Part shown: positions 28,701-43,700 of the stretch, one piece after another
Layout: every line of letters begins with the position of its first letter
Position numbering within the stretch: position 1 is the stretch's first letter
From: Malurus cyaneus samueli
Lineage: Eukaryota > Chordata > Aves > Passeriformes > Maluridae
Assembly (NCBI GenBank): GCA_009741485.1
Contig: CM019236.1
Span: 63,434,038-63,498,037, forward strand
DNA: 64,000 bases
Direction of reading: 5' to 3'
Made by a program: the position numbers and the translations under genes
Notes under the pieces: model-generated
What the model saw: the letters and a program-made list of their open reading frames with translations, nothing else
Told to the model about the DNA's origin: nothing
Database searches by the model: none

Positions 28701-31700
28701 CTGCCCTGAAAGAGCAACACAAGGACTACACTAGCAATAAGAATATGTAAAGGTTCAATTACACATTAAAAAAGCCTGCTCTACAATATAACTTAGATTA
28801 AGAAATCATAATATTTCTCTTGAGTTCAGAAAAGTAAGGGCAAATCAATATTGTTAGGACTGATTATGAAAACAGTAAATACCACTGGACTTTGGCTGTT
28901 GATAACTTTCCAAAAAAGGTTCCAAGCCTTTCAGTAGAATATCCAGCAATTTTTAATTTCAGAGTCTAAATAAAAGTTTTATCTGAAAAGCTATTACTGT
29001 TAACTACTATTTGCAACAAGAATACTTGGCAGTGAAATACCCGAGATGAGACTGAGCCCCAGGTAGATGCAGCTGTATGGAGAGACCTTCTGTAGAGGAG
29101 CTGTCTTCACCTTGTTCTCCATGCTTTTGTTTCACATTTGAAGGCAGAAGGAAAAATAGGTAATAAACAGGAGTACATAAATACTCACAATCGCTTCTTG
29201 TACAGGTAATTTCACTCGTGGGAGTAGAAAAGAACTTTGCACTAGATAAGCACTGAGCATAAAGTTCTGAGTTCATACTGGACTTCTGCATGCCCTTTTG
29301 AAAAAGCTCTTTAAGCATGTTGTTAAATCATAAATAGCCTTATGGTCAATGAAGTTCACATTTTTTTCTAGTATCTATCTCCAGAGGAAAACCAGATTGG
29401 GACTGTAATTGAGGTTGTTACGGTTTTTGCACACTGAATATTTAAACAAAGTGTGCTTGTTTCCTAAATAAAACTGCAAAACTGAAAACTTGTATCCTGA
29501 AATTCAGAATTTAAACTTCTAGAAAACGCTGCTTAGTAAGGCAGTCTTTTATTATACCTCAATGTTTGACAAACACCCAATCTTCTTAAATACTCATTCT
29601 TCCCCTCCCTCAGGTAAAAACAGATTTTTTTTTATCCAGGACAGAATTTAGGTGGCAATGAGTGAGAAAAACCCTGCTGTTTTGAACTAAGGTACTGTTG
29701 ATGTAACTTTCAGATAGTGGGTTATGCCTTGAGATACACCTGTGTCTCAGACACAGGCACTCAGCTAATGACAGTTGTTTGCCTAAACTGTAATGTTTTT
29801 GAATTTTCTTCCATGATCCTCCTGAAGGGCCTTCAGAAAAACTGTCATGAAGCATATGATACTCAGCAACCACTGAACCTTCAGCTTAATTTCTGCTCTT
29901 TTTTGAGGAATCCAACATGCCTCCAGAACAAGGAGTAATTTTATTAAATATTACTTAATGATAACAAATCAGATTAATTCATTCCTCTTTTTTTTTAGTG
30001 GGCAGAGAGGGAATATTTAATGTTGGCATATCTTGAGTGATGTAACAGTTTGTCAAAGAGTGGCACAGTCAAGAAATCAATGTTATGTCAGGGATATGTG
30101 TGTTGCTCTTTTATTTAACTGGAGTATGTGAGAAGACCCTAATGTCGTCTGACAGACCTGAAACAAGAGCTCACAGGAAGTCAGCTTCTCCTTGATGCTT
30201 AACTGTAAAATGTCCAACAATGCTAGCCTTAACTTTCCTGATTTGATGGCAGAGAGGAGGTGTCTGTGGATTTAGATGGTGTATTATTCAGAACACAGAG
30301 ACGAACATTGTTAAAGAACAAGTACAGACATTATTATCCGGTAATGGAGCATCTAATTAGTCTCCTATTTAATGAGGGCATATCAACTTTGGTGGTATCA
30401 GGGTCATTCACAGGATCAGGCCAATAGGAATTTGGTTTCCAGGAAGAGGAGACATAAAAAAATTGGTTTGGGTCTTGCATACAATGGATTTGGAATTGAG
30501 GGCTGGTATTTTCCACTGTGGTTTTATTACAGCATCACTGTATAGATCAACATTAATGCCTTGTCCTAAAATGAATTATGTTTGCTAATACTGTCACCAA
30601 ACCAGCAAGGTAATCACCTTTTGTCAGAACAGAGTATTTATGACATTTTTCTTAAACAAGGAAGTAGGTTTTGGTGCAATTTCTGATGGACTTTTCTGGG
30701 TATTCATTCCATTGTCTTTCAAAACCATATAAATTCAAACTGACTATATATTACAGCAAGGAATTATACATCTTGACTTGAGAAGGATATACTTTATTTT
30801 GCCTACTACCTCTAGCTTTATTAGAATACTTCCTCTGTTCTGATAGACTGAATAACTGTGCTCTGCTTCCAGTCCTCCAGGTCATTCATCATATACCCTC
30901 TTCTGCTCCGAGGAGAAAGACTGTGTCTCTTTTGGAATTCTTAATAAGAATTGATTTTTCTTGTCAACATATTCATCAGCTCTGTCAAAGTACTCCATTA
31001 AATTTGTGAGGTATGATTTTGCTTCAGAGGTATGTTCACTCTTACCCAGGGTCATATTTATCCTTTATTTCACTAAAACTAATCTTCAAAAAAGCTGCTG
31101 TTCTTTTTCCTTGGCAGGGGAGTTAGGCTATCCTGAGTATAGCCAAAGACTAGCGCTGTACACGCTAAAGCAAACAAACAGAACAAAAAACATGATCAAC
31201 ATCCTTCTTAAGTTCTCTGCTACTAGGGTAGTATACAAAAGAAATAATAATATCCTTTAGCTCAGCTATTTCATCCCTGAGTTCCACCAGAGTTATTGTG
31301 TGGAAAATACTTGTTCTGAAAATTTATTGCTCTTTTTCTCTTTTTTGCAATCTTTTTCCTCTGCTTCTAGTTTGAGAGAGATCTTTCACTGAAGATGACA
31401 GGAACTCATGGGGCAACAACCTCTTCATCCTCTGTCAGGGACATATTCTAAAACTTGTCAGAGTTGGAGAAGCATATTTCCTCTCTTCAAATGCTTTTAA
31501 GTAAGTATGGTAATCTCTGAATGAGCTATTTAGAAAATCATGAAGGAGAGGCCTTTATCATATCTACCATCTTATATTTACCATTTTTCAAGCTTGCAAC
31601 ACCTAGAGACTGAGCTGAATGAAGTGTTAAACGAACGCCAACATCTTGGATATAAGCCATGGTAGTCATAGGATAGATATTTGCTTGAATAGGCAACTTG

Positions 31701-34700
31701 CTCATCGTCAGTCTGGGCTGGATCTGCAATATGAACACAAACTTCAATAAAATACATTCTTTTTATGCAATTAAATTTCAAAGACATTTTCAGACATTTG
31801 TCCCATGTGCTTTGGAAGAACAACCATCACGAAAGCATTCACTCAACGTATTATTTAGATTTTTGCAGGCTTGTAGCTAAAATTACCACTTTGAAAATGG
31901 TAATTCCAATGTACTTTTAGATCAAAGAATATTAAAAAAGGTGAAAGTTTCATCAAGGTAACCTACAGAAAGGAAACCTACAAAAAGGAATAATCACAGT
32001 TATAAAGTAAGAGAAGAATATTTCTCCTCTAGAGAGCAATCGGTGAATAGATTTAGGCAGCAGAAAAGGGATTGTAGGTTTATAATGAAAACTTATTGAG
32101 GTGCTGTTGGTATTCTTGAATGGTACATAGCAAATCAGTAGTAGTATTAAAATTATTTTAATAAATACTTCACTGTCTCCAGCAAAACACATTACTATAC
32201 AGCAGCAGGAGTCAGGGGTCTCCCCATATTCCTACAACCATTTTTAGCAAGACAGGAAGGTAAGGAAAAAGCATTTTTCTCTTTGTGTGTATTGCACAGT
32301 TCAATTTAAGACAATAATCTCGCTGTTTCCTCAAATGCATCATCAACAGAAAAAACATAATACATCCAAAAATACATCCCTTATTTCCAACACAGCAGCA
32401 AGCAGCTGCTCACTAGGTCTGGTTCTTATGTACACTTATCACTGTGTTATCCAAAGGGCTCTAATTAAACAAACAAAGCAGAAGGAAGGAAGGCATGAAG
32501 ATATACAAGAAACTACATGGTGACTTGCCATAATTTGCTGTATTATAATTCTTATGTTAAAAAGGACATAAAGGAATATTCAGAAAACTCTTTAAAAGCA
32601 AACAGTTACTTCTTCATCCAGTCAACATCAAATTTTGTAACAGACACATTTTTAAAAAGCATTTCTCCTTTCAAATGATTAGTGCAGTTTAACATCAGAG
32701 TTTGTTTAATATAAGCTCTTTACATTTAGACAGTCAAAACCTGACATCCTAAGCTTTTATAATTGAAAGATAGCAATTACCTGATATCCATTAAGGTCAC
32801 TATAGAATCTCTTTTGACTGTTTATGTCAGATGAAATTCTCATTGCAAGTTCACGGTTATATTCTCCTCTAATGTCCACAATATTGGAAACTTCAAGAGA
32901 CTGTCCTTCCAAACCTACATGAAATAGATTCATTTAAAATCTCTAAAAGTGACTGCCACATGCATAAGAATAACTGTAGAACAGCAATCTAGTTTTGCAC
33001 TGCTAGTTTTTGTTTTCTGCTGTATCTAACCAGATATCAGAAGACAGTTCAGTTACGTAACAGATGATAGAGCAGTATTTCTAACTTGGTACAAATTGAA
33101 CAGACAGTCTGAAAGAGAGCATTGGAGGGCCACAGAAGCAATGAATGGTGAGAACCAAAGTGGGTTCCAGTAAATAAGTAGGAAACAGCACACAACTGAA
33201 TGCTGACCTGACCATTCACTTTTTCCCTTCACTACTAAGCAGTTGTCACCATTCCCAGACAAGAATGAAGTTATCAGCTTCTTGATAGAACTGTTCAACA
33301 GAGCAGGAAACTGTGAGCAGCTGTTTTTACCAATGGAGCAAAAATCTTCCTTACGGACAGTGAATTAAGAAATTTCAACCGATACAACCACGAGAAGGGC
33401 ACAAAACTTTGTTGGCAGGGAAAAGATTCCTATTTATTAAAAGAAGGATTAAGTGTCTGAAAATTCAGATGAATTGTCCAGTGAGATTTTTTTCTATAGT
33501 GCCTTCTACTGAAAATTAAATACCTTTAATAATAACCTGACCTTTTCAAACAGTTCAAGACAGTCTGAAATGGAATCATACCATCACTCAGCATCAGCTG
33601 TTCTACTCTTTCTGTAGTCTAATGGGACCAATGATTATGAAAAGAATTGCATCAAGCAGAACAGAGATAAGCATTTATTTCCTCATCTATTTCAAAATCT
33701 GAATGCCACCTGCAGAAGTACAGCAACTGTTAAAATATTAACATTTACCAATGGCTATTTAACTTCAGTGCTAAATGAAAAACATTGGGTTCAGCTAATT
33801 ACTTCTGTTTTCCCAACCCTAGTCTAGAAAATGTGGATTTTTATGCTCCATTTTTGATGTTCCCAGTCACAGATTTTCCAAATATTTAAAGTGTTTTTTC
33901 CAAGTATTTAAAAGCATGAGTACATTGAAAAAGAATACAGTATTTTAGCTTTGAATTTCACCATTTTTATACTATAGAACTTGGGGCTATACTAAAATAC
34001 TATGAAGTTAATAAGGCATGAGAAGCTTCTGACAAAGAGACTAGCAAAATCTTGCTTATATAAAAAACAAATGCCAATGGGCAGAAGAAGTTAAAAATCC
34101 CTCAGTGGTCAGTTACTGAAGCGAGCTGTCAACCCAGAGTATTCTCTGCTCAAAATGAACAGACTTCTAAAAGCCAAAAGTGGTAAAAGCTGTGTTTTTC
34201 CAAAATTGCTGCAGAAGAAGTAGGACTTGGAAGTATTATCCAAAGCTGGATTAGCCATGTAATCAGGCTTGCTGCCCCTTGGCAAGCAGGTAGGTTATAA
34301 CAGGAGATCAGATCCTTGTTTGAAATCAAAATGCATTTATACATATACACGTATTGATTTTTTCCACATGCTTTGTTACTATTCATATCTAGGAAGATTT
34401 CAAAATACCTTATTGTAATTGTAGTAATGCTATACAAATAACTTCCTCTACAAAGCCAAGGAAACAGACCCCAGCAAAAGAAGGATGCAAAGCCATCAAG
34501 TTGTAAAGTTTGAAAAAGAAAACTTGAAGAACTCAAAATAAAAACACAGCAGAAAGCAAACAGATAATACAAAAATATATATTTCGCATCATTTTTTCTT
34601 GTACACAGTACACTCACAAGGAAAGATAAACTTAAGTGTTAGGAATTGGCAAGCAAGTGATTTTCACTGACAGCTCTTTCTGTGGGTTGTGAAAGGGAAG

Positions 34701-37700
34701 AATACCTCTAGCAGATATTCAGCAGCAAATTAAAGAAAAGGAAGTACTACAGAAAAATTCATTTTAAAATAACAACCTCACTCTAAAAAGAAAAGGGGCT
34801 TGTCAGGCTTTTCCTCTCCCCTTCATTACAATAAGTATCTTCCTCTATATGTTCCCTCCTTGCTGAGAACTTTAATTTACCAAAATTTACATGGGAACTG
34901 AACTTCATTTCCGCATTCTTGGCAACCTGGTACATCTTCACCTCAAGGCACCTTTTTCATCTAAGCTGATTTTACGTATTTGTCACATAAAACCAAGAAA
35001 CCAATCTCAAATATATGTTCTGTTTCCTTAAGATCATCAACAACAAATTACTATGCAAACTCCTGGTTTGTGTTCCTACAGAGTGTGAGCTAATGTTTGA
35101 TCCAGAATTACCACATCAGCTGGCAAGTGAACTCTGATCAGCTTTTGGCATAGGAATAAACTCCAGCAACTTCAAACTTAAATGTACACATGCCACAAAA
35201 ACGAGGCATCTGAATCAATTTAAGTTCTACAGTGAAATAGACTAGAATTAAAACAAAAGAAAAGAAAACCTAAAAAATCAAACAGATGATGTCAATAATA
35301 ATTTTGAAACTTAAAAAAAAGGAGGAAAAAAGCAAGGAAGACTTGCAAAGTACTTAGAACTTTTTTTATTTGAAGTTGTTTAGGAAAAATCATTAAATAT
35401 GATAAATAAGATTTTAAAAACGTTAAGACAATTTTGACTCCTACACTAAAATTAATACAAAACAATTGCAAGTTCCTTCAAGTGTTGAAAAATTGAAACA
35501 AAAATGCTTCTTTATTTCAGAATAATTGCAGTAAATAAAAGTAATAAATAACTGAAAATGTATGTTTCTTAATTACAGAAAGATACACTTAAGCATGTTA
35601 ACTCAGGTTTCCATAGGAAAATAATTGCATACAATTGCACCATGATTTTGTCACTCTTTTACATTTTTCAGTGGCTAATTTCATCAAGTTTGGAAGCATA
35701 CAGGATTTCCAAAATTACTGTTTACTTAGAATTTCCCTTGAAATCAGTAGCTGAACAGTAGAGAAACAAAAACCTGAAAGCCTTACGGAAGAAAACACAA
35801 GGCAAGCTGGAGTGTTGTTATGTTCTAAGAGCCAAAAAGTTGGTGTTGGTGCCACTCAAAAGGCACAGCCAATTCTGTCACAAGCCCTTCCAAGCAGATG
35901 AAGGACATTCAAAGGTCATAAATAACTAAAGCCTACAGTTATGAAGCAAACTAGATTTCTTTCTGATCTATACCCTTATATTCTTGGCCATTGTAGGGAA
36001 AATATTATTGCACTTCCATCAGTAAATGTGACACTATGAAATAAACTATGTTTTTACATTATCTACGGGATTTTTTTATATGTTTTCCAAACATACAGCT
36101 AATTACTGCATTCAGATGACTCAGGAGAGGTATCTCCAACAAATCTGTTGAGCTTAGGTATACCAGCTTAACGACTAGCGTGATACTCAGAGAGGATTCA
36201 TGATGCTCTGGAGTCAATGCAACTTCAGTCTCATTAATCCTGCATTATTGCAGAAGTGCATTTAAACATTAAAAATGCAGGTAGGATCCAAGACTGTAGT
36301 GATGTACAATAACTGACAAGAGAGACAGAAGTTCACAACTCTTACCCTGGACTTTATACAGCCGCACAGTATGTGTCACGTGGTGAAAAAAACAAACAAC
36401 TTCTGAGAAAATCTTTCCATGAGCAACTCTTATGGTAGGAGGATCTGTAAAAATATAAGGCTACAAAAAGAAAACAAAGTAAGTGTAAGTATTTTGGAAC
36501 TTTTGCATAAAGGTAGTGTCAATAAATTGAAGTGCTTAATAAACATTAAAGTATTATTTATTTGCGAGTCAGAAGATTGGAGAGGCTCAGCATTTGCAGT
36601 TCTCTGAGACTCTTCAGCCAATACACAAAGGTAAGAATGACAGCTTAGTGGCTCAATGTTAATGATCAATCCCTGCTGCAAAATTTAAAAAAAAAACACA
36701 CCCCCCCCCCCCACAACGTAACTTGGCATTAAAACTTGACATTAAAACCTAGATTCATAGCTCATGTGTCAGAAAACTTCAGTCAGTAACCAGAAGACTA
36801 GATTTTATCCCCAGGGAGAGTGTCGAGACATGCGACTATTATCAATCTTTCTATACCTAGCCATCTCAAACACTACACACTGAGATAAAAACCCAAAAAA
36901 GCAAAAGTAGAGGTAACGATATCAGCTAGATCCATAGCAAGTACAGACTGACTACCGTTTCATTCTATTCTGACTATTTGTGATGTATGAGGAATGGGAC
37001 AGAAAAGGAATCAAAAAAGAGCTGGTGAGAGGAGAGGTTTGAGAACTGAGATATTGCGTCTGAAGAAAAAGGCTAAAGCAATAAACACAAGTATTTGCCT
37101 TTACAAATATGGTTTAGACAGCAGAGTGTGGCAGGCACGAGTGAACAGCTCACCCCTCAGAGAATAGACAGTGAAAGAAACAGGAGGCAACACTACACAG
37201 ATACAGATCGATACTTCGTATCCATCTCAATCTATCTATCTATCTATCTTTATCTATCTAATCTATATCTATACCGATCTTATCATATTATCTATCACTA
37301 TCTCTTCATACACGCAACTCGGTAGAGAGGTTTCCAATAACACACTACGTAGTTTTCATCCTTGGAGACATTCAAAACTCAACCAGATAAATGGCTGTGC
37401 AATGTAACCTGACTTGTAATTCAGCCCTGCTTTGTTCTGGGGTGTGTCTGGGTGACCTTCAGTGCATGTCACAACCTAAGATTTTGCACATTCAGAATTA
37501 CATCAAACTTCAGCTTCTTTACTACTATCACCAAGTGTGAAAACACCCTCTGGGGGCCAAAGGGGTGAGAGAATGAAAACAACCTCTTGACTGAAAAATA
37601 TCTTTTGAAATTTCTACAACTTTATGCACTCTTGCAATCGATATTTTACAGCTGAACTGTGAGCAATTTGTCGGAACAAATGATGTCTCCCTAAAGATGA

Positions 37701-40700
37701 CCTCAGCACTAGCAGAAAGATTAGAATAATCATCATGAACAATACGGGGGAGCCACGCTGTATCAGTCGCACCGTCTCCCACGACTGAGGACTAGTCATG
37801 AAGTCTGGAACTCTGCACCACATGTCGCGCTAGTTCTGAAAAGAAGCGTGGGACAGCTTCCACACTTTGAGTATATATCAGCACAGCGAGCGTTCAGCAT
37901 ATATGTGCGAAGTGACACGCAGCATTTGGTTATGGAATAATACACTAGCAAGAGAAGTAGTCGCAGCGCGTCCCGATCGCTTTTTTTTTTCTTCCCTACT
38001 ATTTTTGATATAGGTAGTAAAAGTACCAGTACTACATAAGAGGAGAAAAGAACTGTAAAGTGAAAAGAGATGATGAGCCTGCTCCTTTTACCAGCAGCAC
38101 ACAGAATGGGAAAATAAACAAGCTGATTACAGACCTGAGAAATGTGGAAAATGTGGTGGACAATTGGCCTCCATAAAATTCTGTACTAAACGCAAGACAA
38201 TCCTTACTACCACAAGCTTGTAGGCCAAATTCATCAGGTCAGTGGTCAGTAGAAATTTAGTGCACAGCTCTTAGACCATTAGATGTATTCATCATCAGCT
38301 GAATAGGGAGCAGTTTCAGTTCCGTCTTTCTTGAAGAGAAAGTATAGTTATAAAAACAACAGAAAGGAAAGGAAAGAAACAAAAGAAAATCAACGTACGC
38401 AATGCCAATAGTGGAGATGCATCTACATGAAATTCGAAGCGTACTATAGAAAGCACTTGAATAGTTCTGGCAATTGTCTTTTCGCGGAAATGCTGGATAA
38501 TTGCGAGATTGAGCAAGTGCAGATTGTATGAAAAGGATGAAAGAGCACCAATGCTAAGGCGCTAAAATCACTCAGAGAGAGAGTACACAAAATCAGACTT
38601 CTTAAAAAATAATAGGTGCTGTCATCTTAAAGGGACGTAAGGACGCCTTCAAAAGCCCTCACTCACCAACCACAGGACACGCAAATCTTCATTGGTCATG
38701 GCGCCCAGGCAGCCACCCCAGGAGAGTGCCATTGAGCGGAGCAAATAAAGGCGAAAGTAGCGCAGAGACACAGGAAGGTAGGGCACTGCTGAGTACACAA
38801 GGAGCGCTCTTGCTGTTTTTCGGAGAAATGAGCATCAACCCTGCCCACGCATCCATACAAATGCTCTTCTAAGAGAGGGATCTTTGAGAGTGGAGGCCCA
38901 CATATTCATAATAAGTACCCACGACTTCTCCCACAAATTTCGCAAATTAAAGTGAAAAATTGAGTCAAATAAGAAGTTCGAGTGTAATTCTACCGACCCG
39001 CTGGTGTAATCAATCACACACTGTTGCGTCTCGAAATAATATAGATCATAATTTTGGTAAATATATGTTCAAGTAAGCGGCTTCTCTAGTTAAGTTTTTA
39101 TAATAGAACTATGTATACAAACAAGGCCAATCCAATATGGCCCAAATAAAGGTGGGATCCCATGAAATACATGGAGGGATTACTGAGCACATTTCAGCAG
39201 CATCAATCCCAAGAGTGGATTTTTCATACATAATTCTACTCCTGAGATAAGATGCAGAATAACTTCCACTTGAATATATGTGCAGAATAAGAGAACATGG
39301 CTATTAACAGTACTCCTCTGCCCGTTTTTATGCAATTATAGCCTATTAGCACCAAGGTTATATCTTTTATATGAGCTAAAAACAAAGATAATCTTTAAAA
39401 GTATGTAGATCAGAGAATAACTGGAAAGGTAGTTCCCAATCCCATAACAGCTCCTATTATCTGCACAGAGGGAGAGGAAGTAAAAATCACTCCTTTTCAC
39501 TCCCCATCCAGTGTGTACAGGCCTGAGATGAAAAAGTATAGCTCTGAGATTGGTGCACTTTGCAAGAGAAGAAACAAGGCGAAGAAATGCTTAAACTACT
39601 ATTCTAGGATCCCCAAATAAGAAGAATGAAACGTGGAACGTCTTTTATGCAGCCTGACAAGTGAGAGTTCCTAACAAGTGCCCGCGCTGATAGGCCCCAG
39701 GTTCCCGCTCCGCGGTCGTCCCTCATTTCCTGGTAGTCGGGAGGCACTCTTGAAGGAGGCACGAAGCGGATGCTGAATGAGGAGACACCACCGAAAGAAC
39801 CACAGGCTTCCAGCCTGCGTCTCACAGCTCGGAAAATTCTTCGCGCGCAAAGTGAGGAGCTATATCAGAGCGCTCGTATCTGCACAGAGAGGCCCAACAT
39901 CAACTTTCAGGTCCAAAAGTGCTCTACACGAACACCAACAAAGCAGCTTCTGAAAACCTGAACTCGATTTCCTCAGAGAAAAGCAAGGCGCCTGGAAACT
40001 CCGCATCGTCACAGAGCAAAAGGCATCCTCGAAAGAAAGGAAGAGAGGATATAGAAAGATTTAATATGCACCTGGTTGTAGTGAGCCCCACCCATTCTGC
40101 ATGCAGAGCAAACAGTAAGTGCGTTAAAATTACCAATCTATGTCAGAAATGTGATGCACCTGACCATGCCTCCTATTATCAACAAATTTAAAGGTAGCAG
40201 TCACCATGTGGCCATAAGGACTAGATGAAAATTACGTAGAATAACTCTGGCCGTAGACCTGACTCCTAAGAGTAAGCAAGCTGAACTCCCTTTAAGGAAA
40301 TTTTGGCATAAGTCTTTGCCCATTCTTTTTTTCGCTACCTGGGTAAATATTCGTAGTTCTTCGTAATGGGGAAAAAAATAATTGCATTTTTCTTTCCGAT
40401 TTCAGTATCTGAAATATGATACATTGTATTTTTCTTAGTTTTTCTTTCTCAAGGCTGAATGTACATTTGGTAATCTAGACAGGGGGACAACACAGTTAAA
40501 TAGGGATGCAAGTTCATTGTTTTCTCTACTATTATTTGAGGACATTCATTATAAAGGTATGTCACATTAATGAACAGTGTGGTTCACACCACCTGCATAG
40601 AAACATTATCAGCAACAGCAGCCCTGCAGGTCTCAAAATTTCTCGTCACTTTGGAATGTAGAATCAAATTAGCAAAGCTGTGCTCAAAGGATGAGATTCT

Positions 40701-43700
40701 GTAAGCTTTTAAACATCTCAGACAGAAATTCGATTAAGATTAATTCAAGCCAAGCAAGCAATTTTAGAGGCGTTGGAAGCAATTTCCTTTCACATCATGG
40801 TTGTGTGCTGCTGACACGAATGCCTGGAGAAAAATGTGCTAAGTTACCAGAAACAAGATCTTACTATGGAGCAGTAACTGTGTATGTCCTTGTAAGTTTA
40901 GCTTTAAAATATTAATACTATGGTAACAAAACTTGTAAAAAACCATACAAAATATTCTTCACATAGAAATCACACAAATAAAAAGGAAAATCAAAATCAA
41001 ATTTGACTCCAAGCATGACAGGCGCATTCAAAATACAGACAATCACATTTCAAAGCTGCGTTGTTCATGTCAGCTTCTAAAGGTGAGAACCTGTCAAAAA
41101 AATTTTGCTGGATGAATAAGAATTTAATATAAGCCAATTTTAGAAAAAGATTAGCAAGTGGTCTTCAAAGTCAAATTATTCTACTAGTGTCGGTCGGGTC
41201 AAGGCACTCAGGGAAAGGAGAACTAAATCCACTTCCACCACTGTCCATTTTGTAGTTTTTAATATGATGAAAAAACGTGTTAATTTATCATTCGAAAATA
41301 GTGTGGATCACATTCATATAAAGACAATTTAAATGTTATAATCCTAAAGATAGAGAGTACAGAAGAAAAAGCATGCGCAATTGTATATCTTTGAAAGAAG
41401 ATGAGTCCTTCGTCTACATTCAGCTTATTCTCGAAATGTTAGTTGTGACATTAAATAATTATTCAATAGACTTTTGCAGGACGCACGTAATGTATTAATG
41501 TGAGCAAAATACCAATCAAGAGGACGTTTCCTTTCTACAAGTGCTTTTATAATCTTTCTATTATTCAAACTTATCAGGGCAGTCCGAAACTGTCTATGTT
41601 CTTATACTAATATTGTCACAACCACCAGAGCATGTCACTAAAGATATCAACTTCACATGGAAAAAGAGACGCGCAGCGAATTATGTCCATTTTTCATGAC
41701 TATTGTCAACTGAGAGAGAAAGGCCCAGCAATGAATGAATAACTCAACAAAAATAGGACATCGTTCTAGTGTTAGTCGCGCGCGCATTATACATATTTTG
41801 ATACAAAGCGATACTCACTACGATTTCGCAGCGTTTCTTGCGCGTGCTGTTTGTCTAACATTGCTCTGGGCGGTATTGGTTTCTCTATTAAGAGGTACGC
41901 ATTCGTAGTAGTTCCTGATGATGCCGAGCGTTTCCAATCATTACATTTCGTGAAGGTAGAAGACTAATCCTTTAGTGAGCTTTCCGTTATTTTCATGTCC
42001 TGTTCTATTGCATTACTCGCGAAAAAGAGTGATTTTCTTGTATGACTAGTATAGTGGGCGACACAACAGCAGAAGGGAGTAGTATTTGAGAATAGTTTGA
42101 GATTAATCACACCATGCCTTGATATCATGCCTAAGTGCACGCATCACCTCTCGCTAGGATGTTATATTACAGTACTCATCTATAGGAAGACCATTGGAGG
42201 TACTACTACGTGAATATGTAACATATAAATTGCTATATCTTCTGCCTTTATGTCAGTAGGACTAGAGAGAACAAAATACCAGTCTCCACCAATTTCAGAG
42301 AGACCAAAGAACAAGTGCAAAATATTGTCAGTAGTCAACAGGAAATACATAATCTCGATAACACAGAGTAATAGTTCCACTGGAAATAAGAGAAACAAAA
42401 ATAGGAATCAGTCCTGAAATACCTAAAGTAAAGATACTACTCTGAAATGGTCCCACAGACTAGTTAGTTTTTCTATTCCGTAGCCTGCTTTCAGGCGATA
42501 CATGCGGTGTTCTACTTTGCTACCATGACGTGAATTGTAGCGCGCAAAGGTACTCGAGACAGAGAAATGTTTCTGATGAATATTCACATTCATATTCTGC
42601 GGAGAACCACTCTCAACCTTATCAAGCGCGAACACTCCGAGGATTTATTGCACACATGAACATAGACACAACAGTAGTCAAGAGACATGATACCGTATAG
42701 TATGAATGATGAGGAGAAGAAGCTACCTGGATGCTGAACATTGGAAAGTGATATACAAGACGTACGTCATCGGAGTACATTTTTTTAGAATTAAATTTGA
42801 AGAACACCAAGATGTGAGAGGCAGTAGAGCCACAAACACGAGCTTTTGGGTTTCTATGTAGATGATCAATCCATAGGATTAAGCAAATCGTAAGAAAAAA
42901 ACCTGTCTCCTTAAATCAGTAAATAACTGTGATTTCTCTTCCAAATTCTTGTACAAGTATTCCTGTGGTTGGTAAGTACAGAGTTGCACCTTGGAGCTCT
43001 GGTAGAGTTTTTATTACACAGTATTCTGCCTGGAGCTCTAAGAATAAGGATGTGAATAGAAGAGGCTTTTAGCACTTGAAAATCTCTTTCAGCTTTTACT
43101 TTTATGCAATACTTCTTGAAGTCTTCCTGTAAATGTAGATGTAGTTACTGCTCAAAGGATTATATTTACCTGTATTTGTTCTTCTTAGTATGTTTTGTCT
43201 ATATTCAAAGCTTGATCTCTGCTCTTCCTCAGATTTGAGCTTTGTTTTCTTTGCGTTAAGAAAGACCACGCTCTGTCCTTACCCGCCTTCCAGAAGGAAG
43301 ACAGAACCCTTGAGAGCTGTCTGCCTAGATTCCTCTGAACAATATGTTGTTCAAGCATCTGGCATGGGGTTTTTTGAGTGAAGTCTTTATTTACAGCTGT
43401 TCCCCTACTGAAGGAGTTGTTTGTGCTGTGTTTTCATTTTTGGCTTGCAGTATCTCAATATTTAAATTCTTTTCACCTTTGCAACCATCCATTTATTTCC
43501 ATCTGGTGCACACAGTTTAGTTTGGGATCAACTGGGGATATTTTTTGAAAAAAAAAGTCATTGTTTGCCTAGCCAAGATGCTAAATACTGTGACTACCTG
43601 GAAAAAATTTTCTTCATCACTTTGGTGTGACTGGGGATATACAAAATTTGTCCTGTTCTGTGGGATCCAGTAGTAGTAAGCCGCTGTCCTTCTTGACATT

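Larger units (their letters stand above)
30492..36563. repeat. Inverted duplication, arm A (native orientation)
   Basis: This segment of about 6.07 kb spans three MAN2A1 exons (31582-31723, 32781-32914, 36346-36460) and their introns. Its reverse complement recurs at 44190-50211. Arm A has intact exons, so it is taken as the original. Confidence 0.95.

Noticed and set aside
40140..40190. CxxCxxxxH pattern resembling a retroviral zinc knuckle
   Set aside because: The fourth ligand is Gln rather than Cys, the glycine and aromatic positions are missing, and the block is error-prone sequence.
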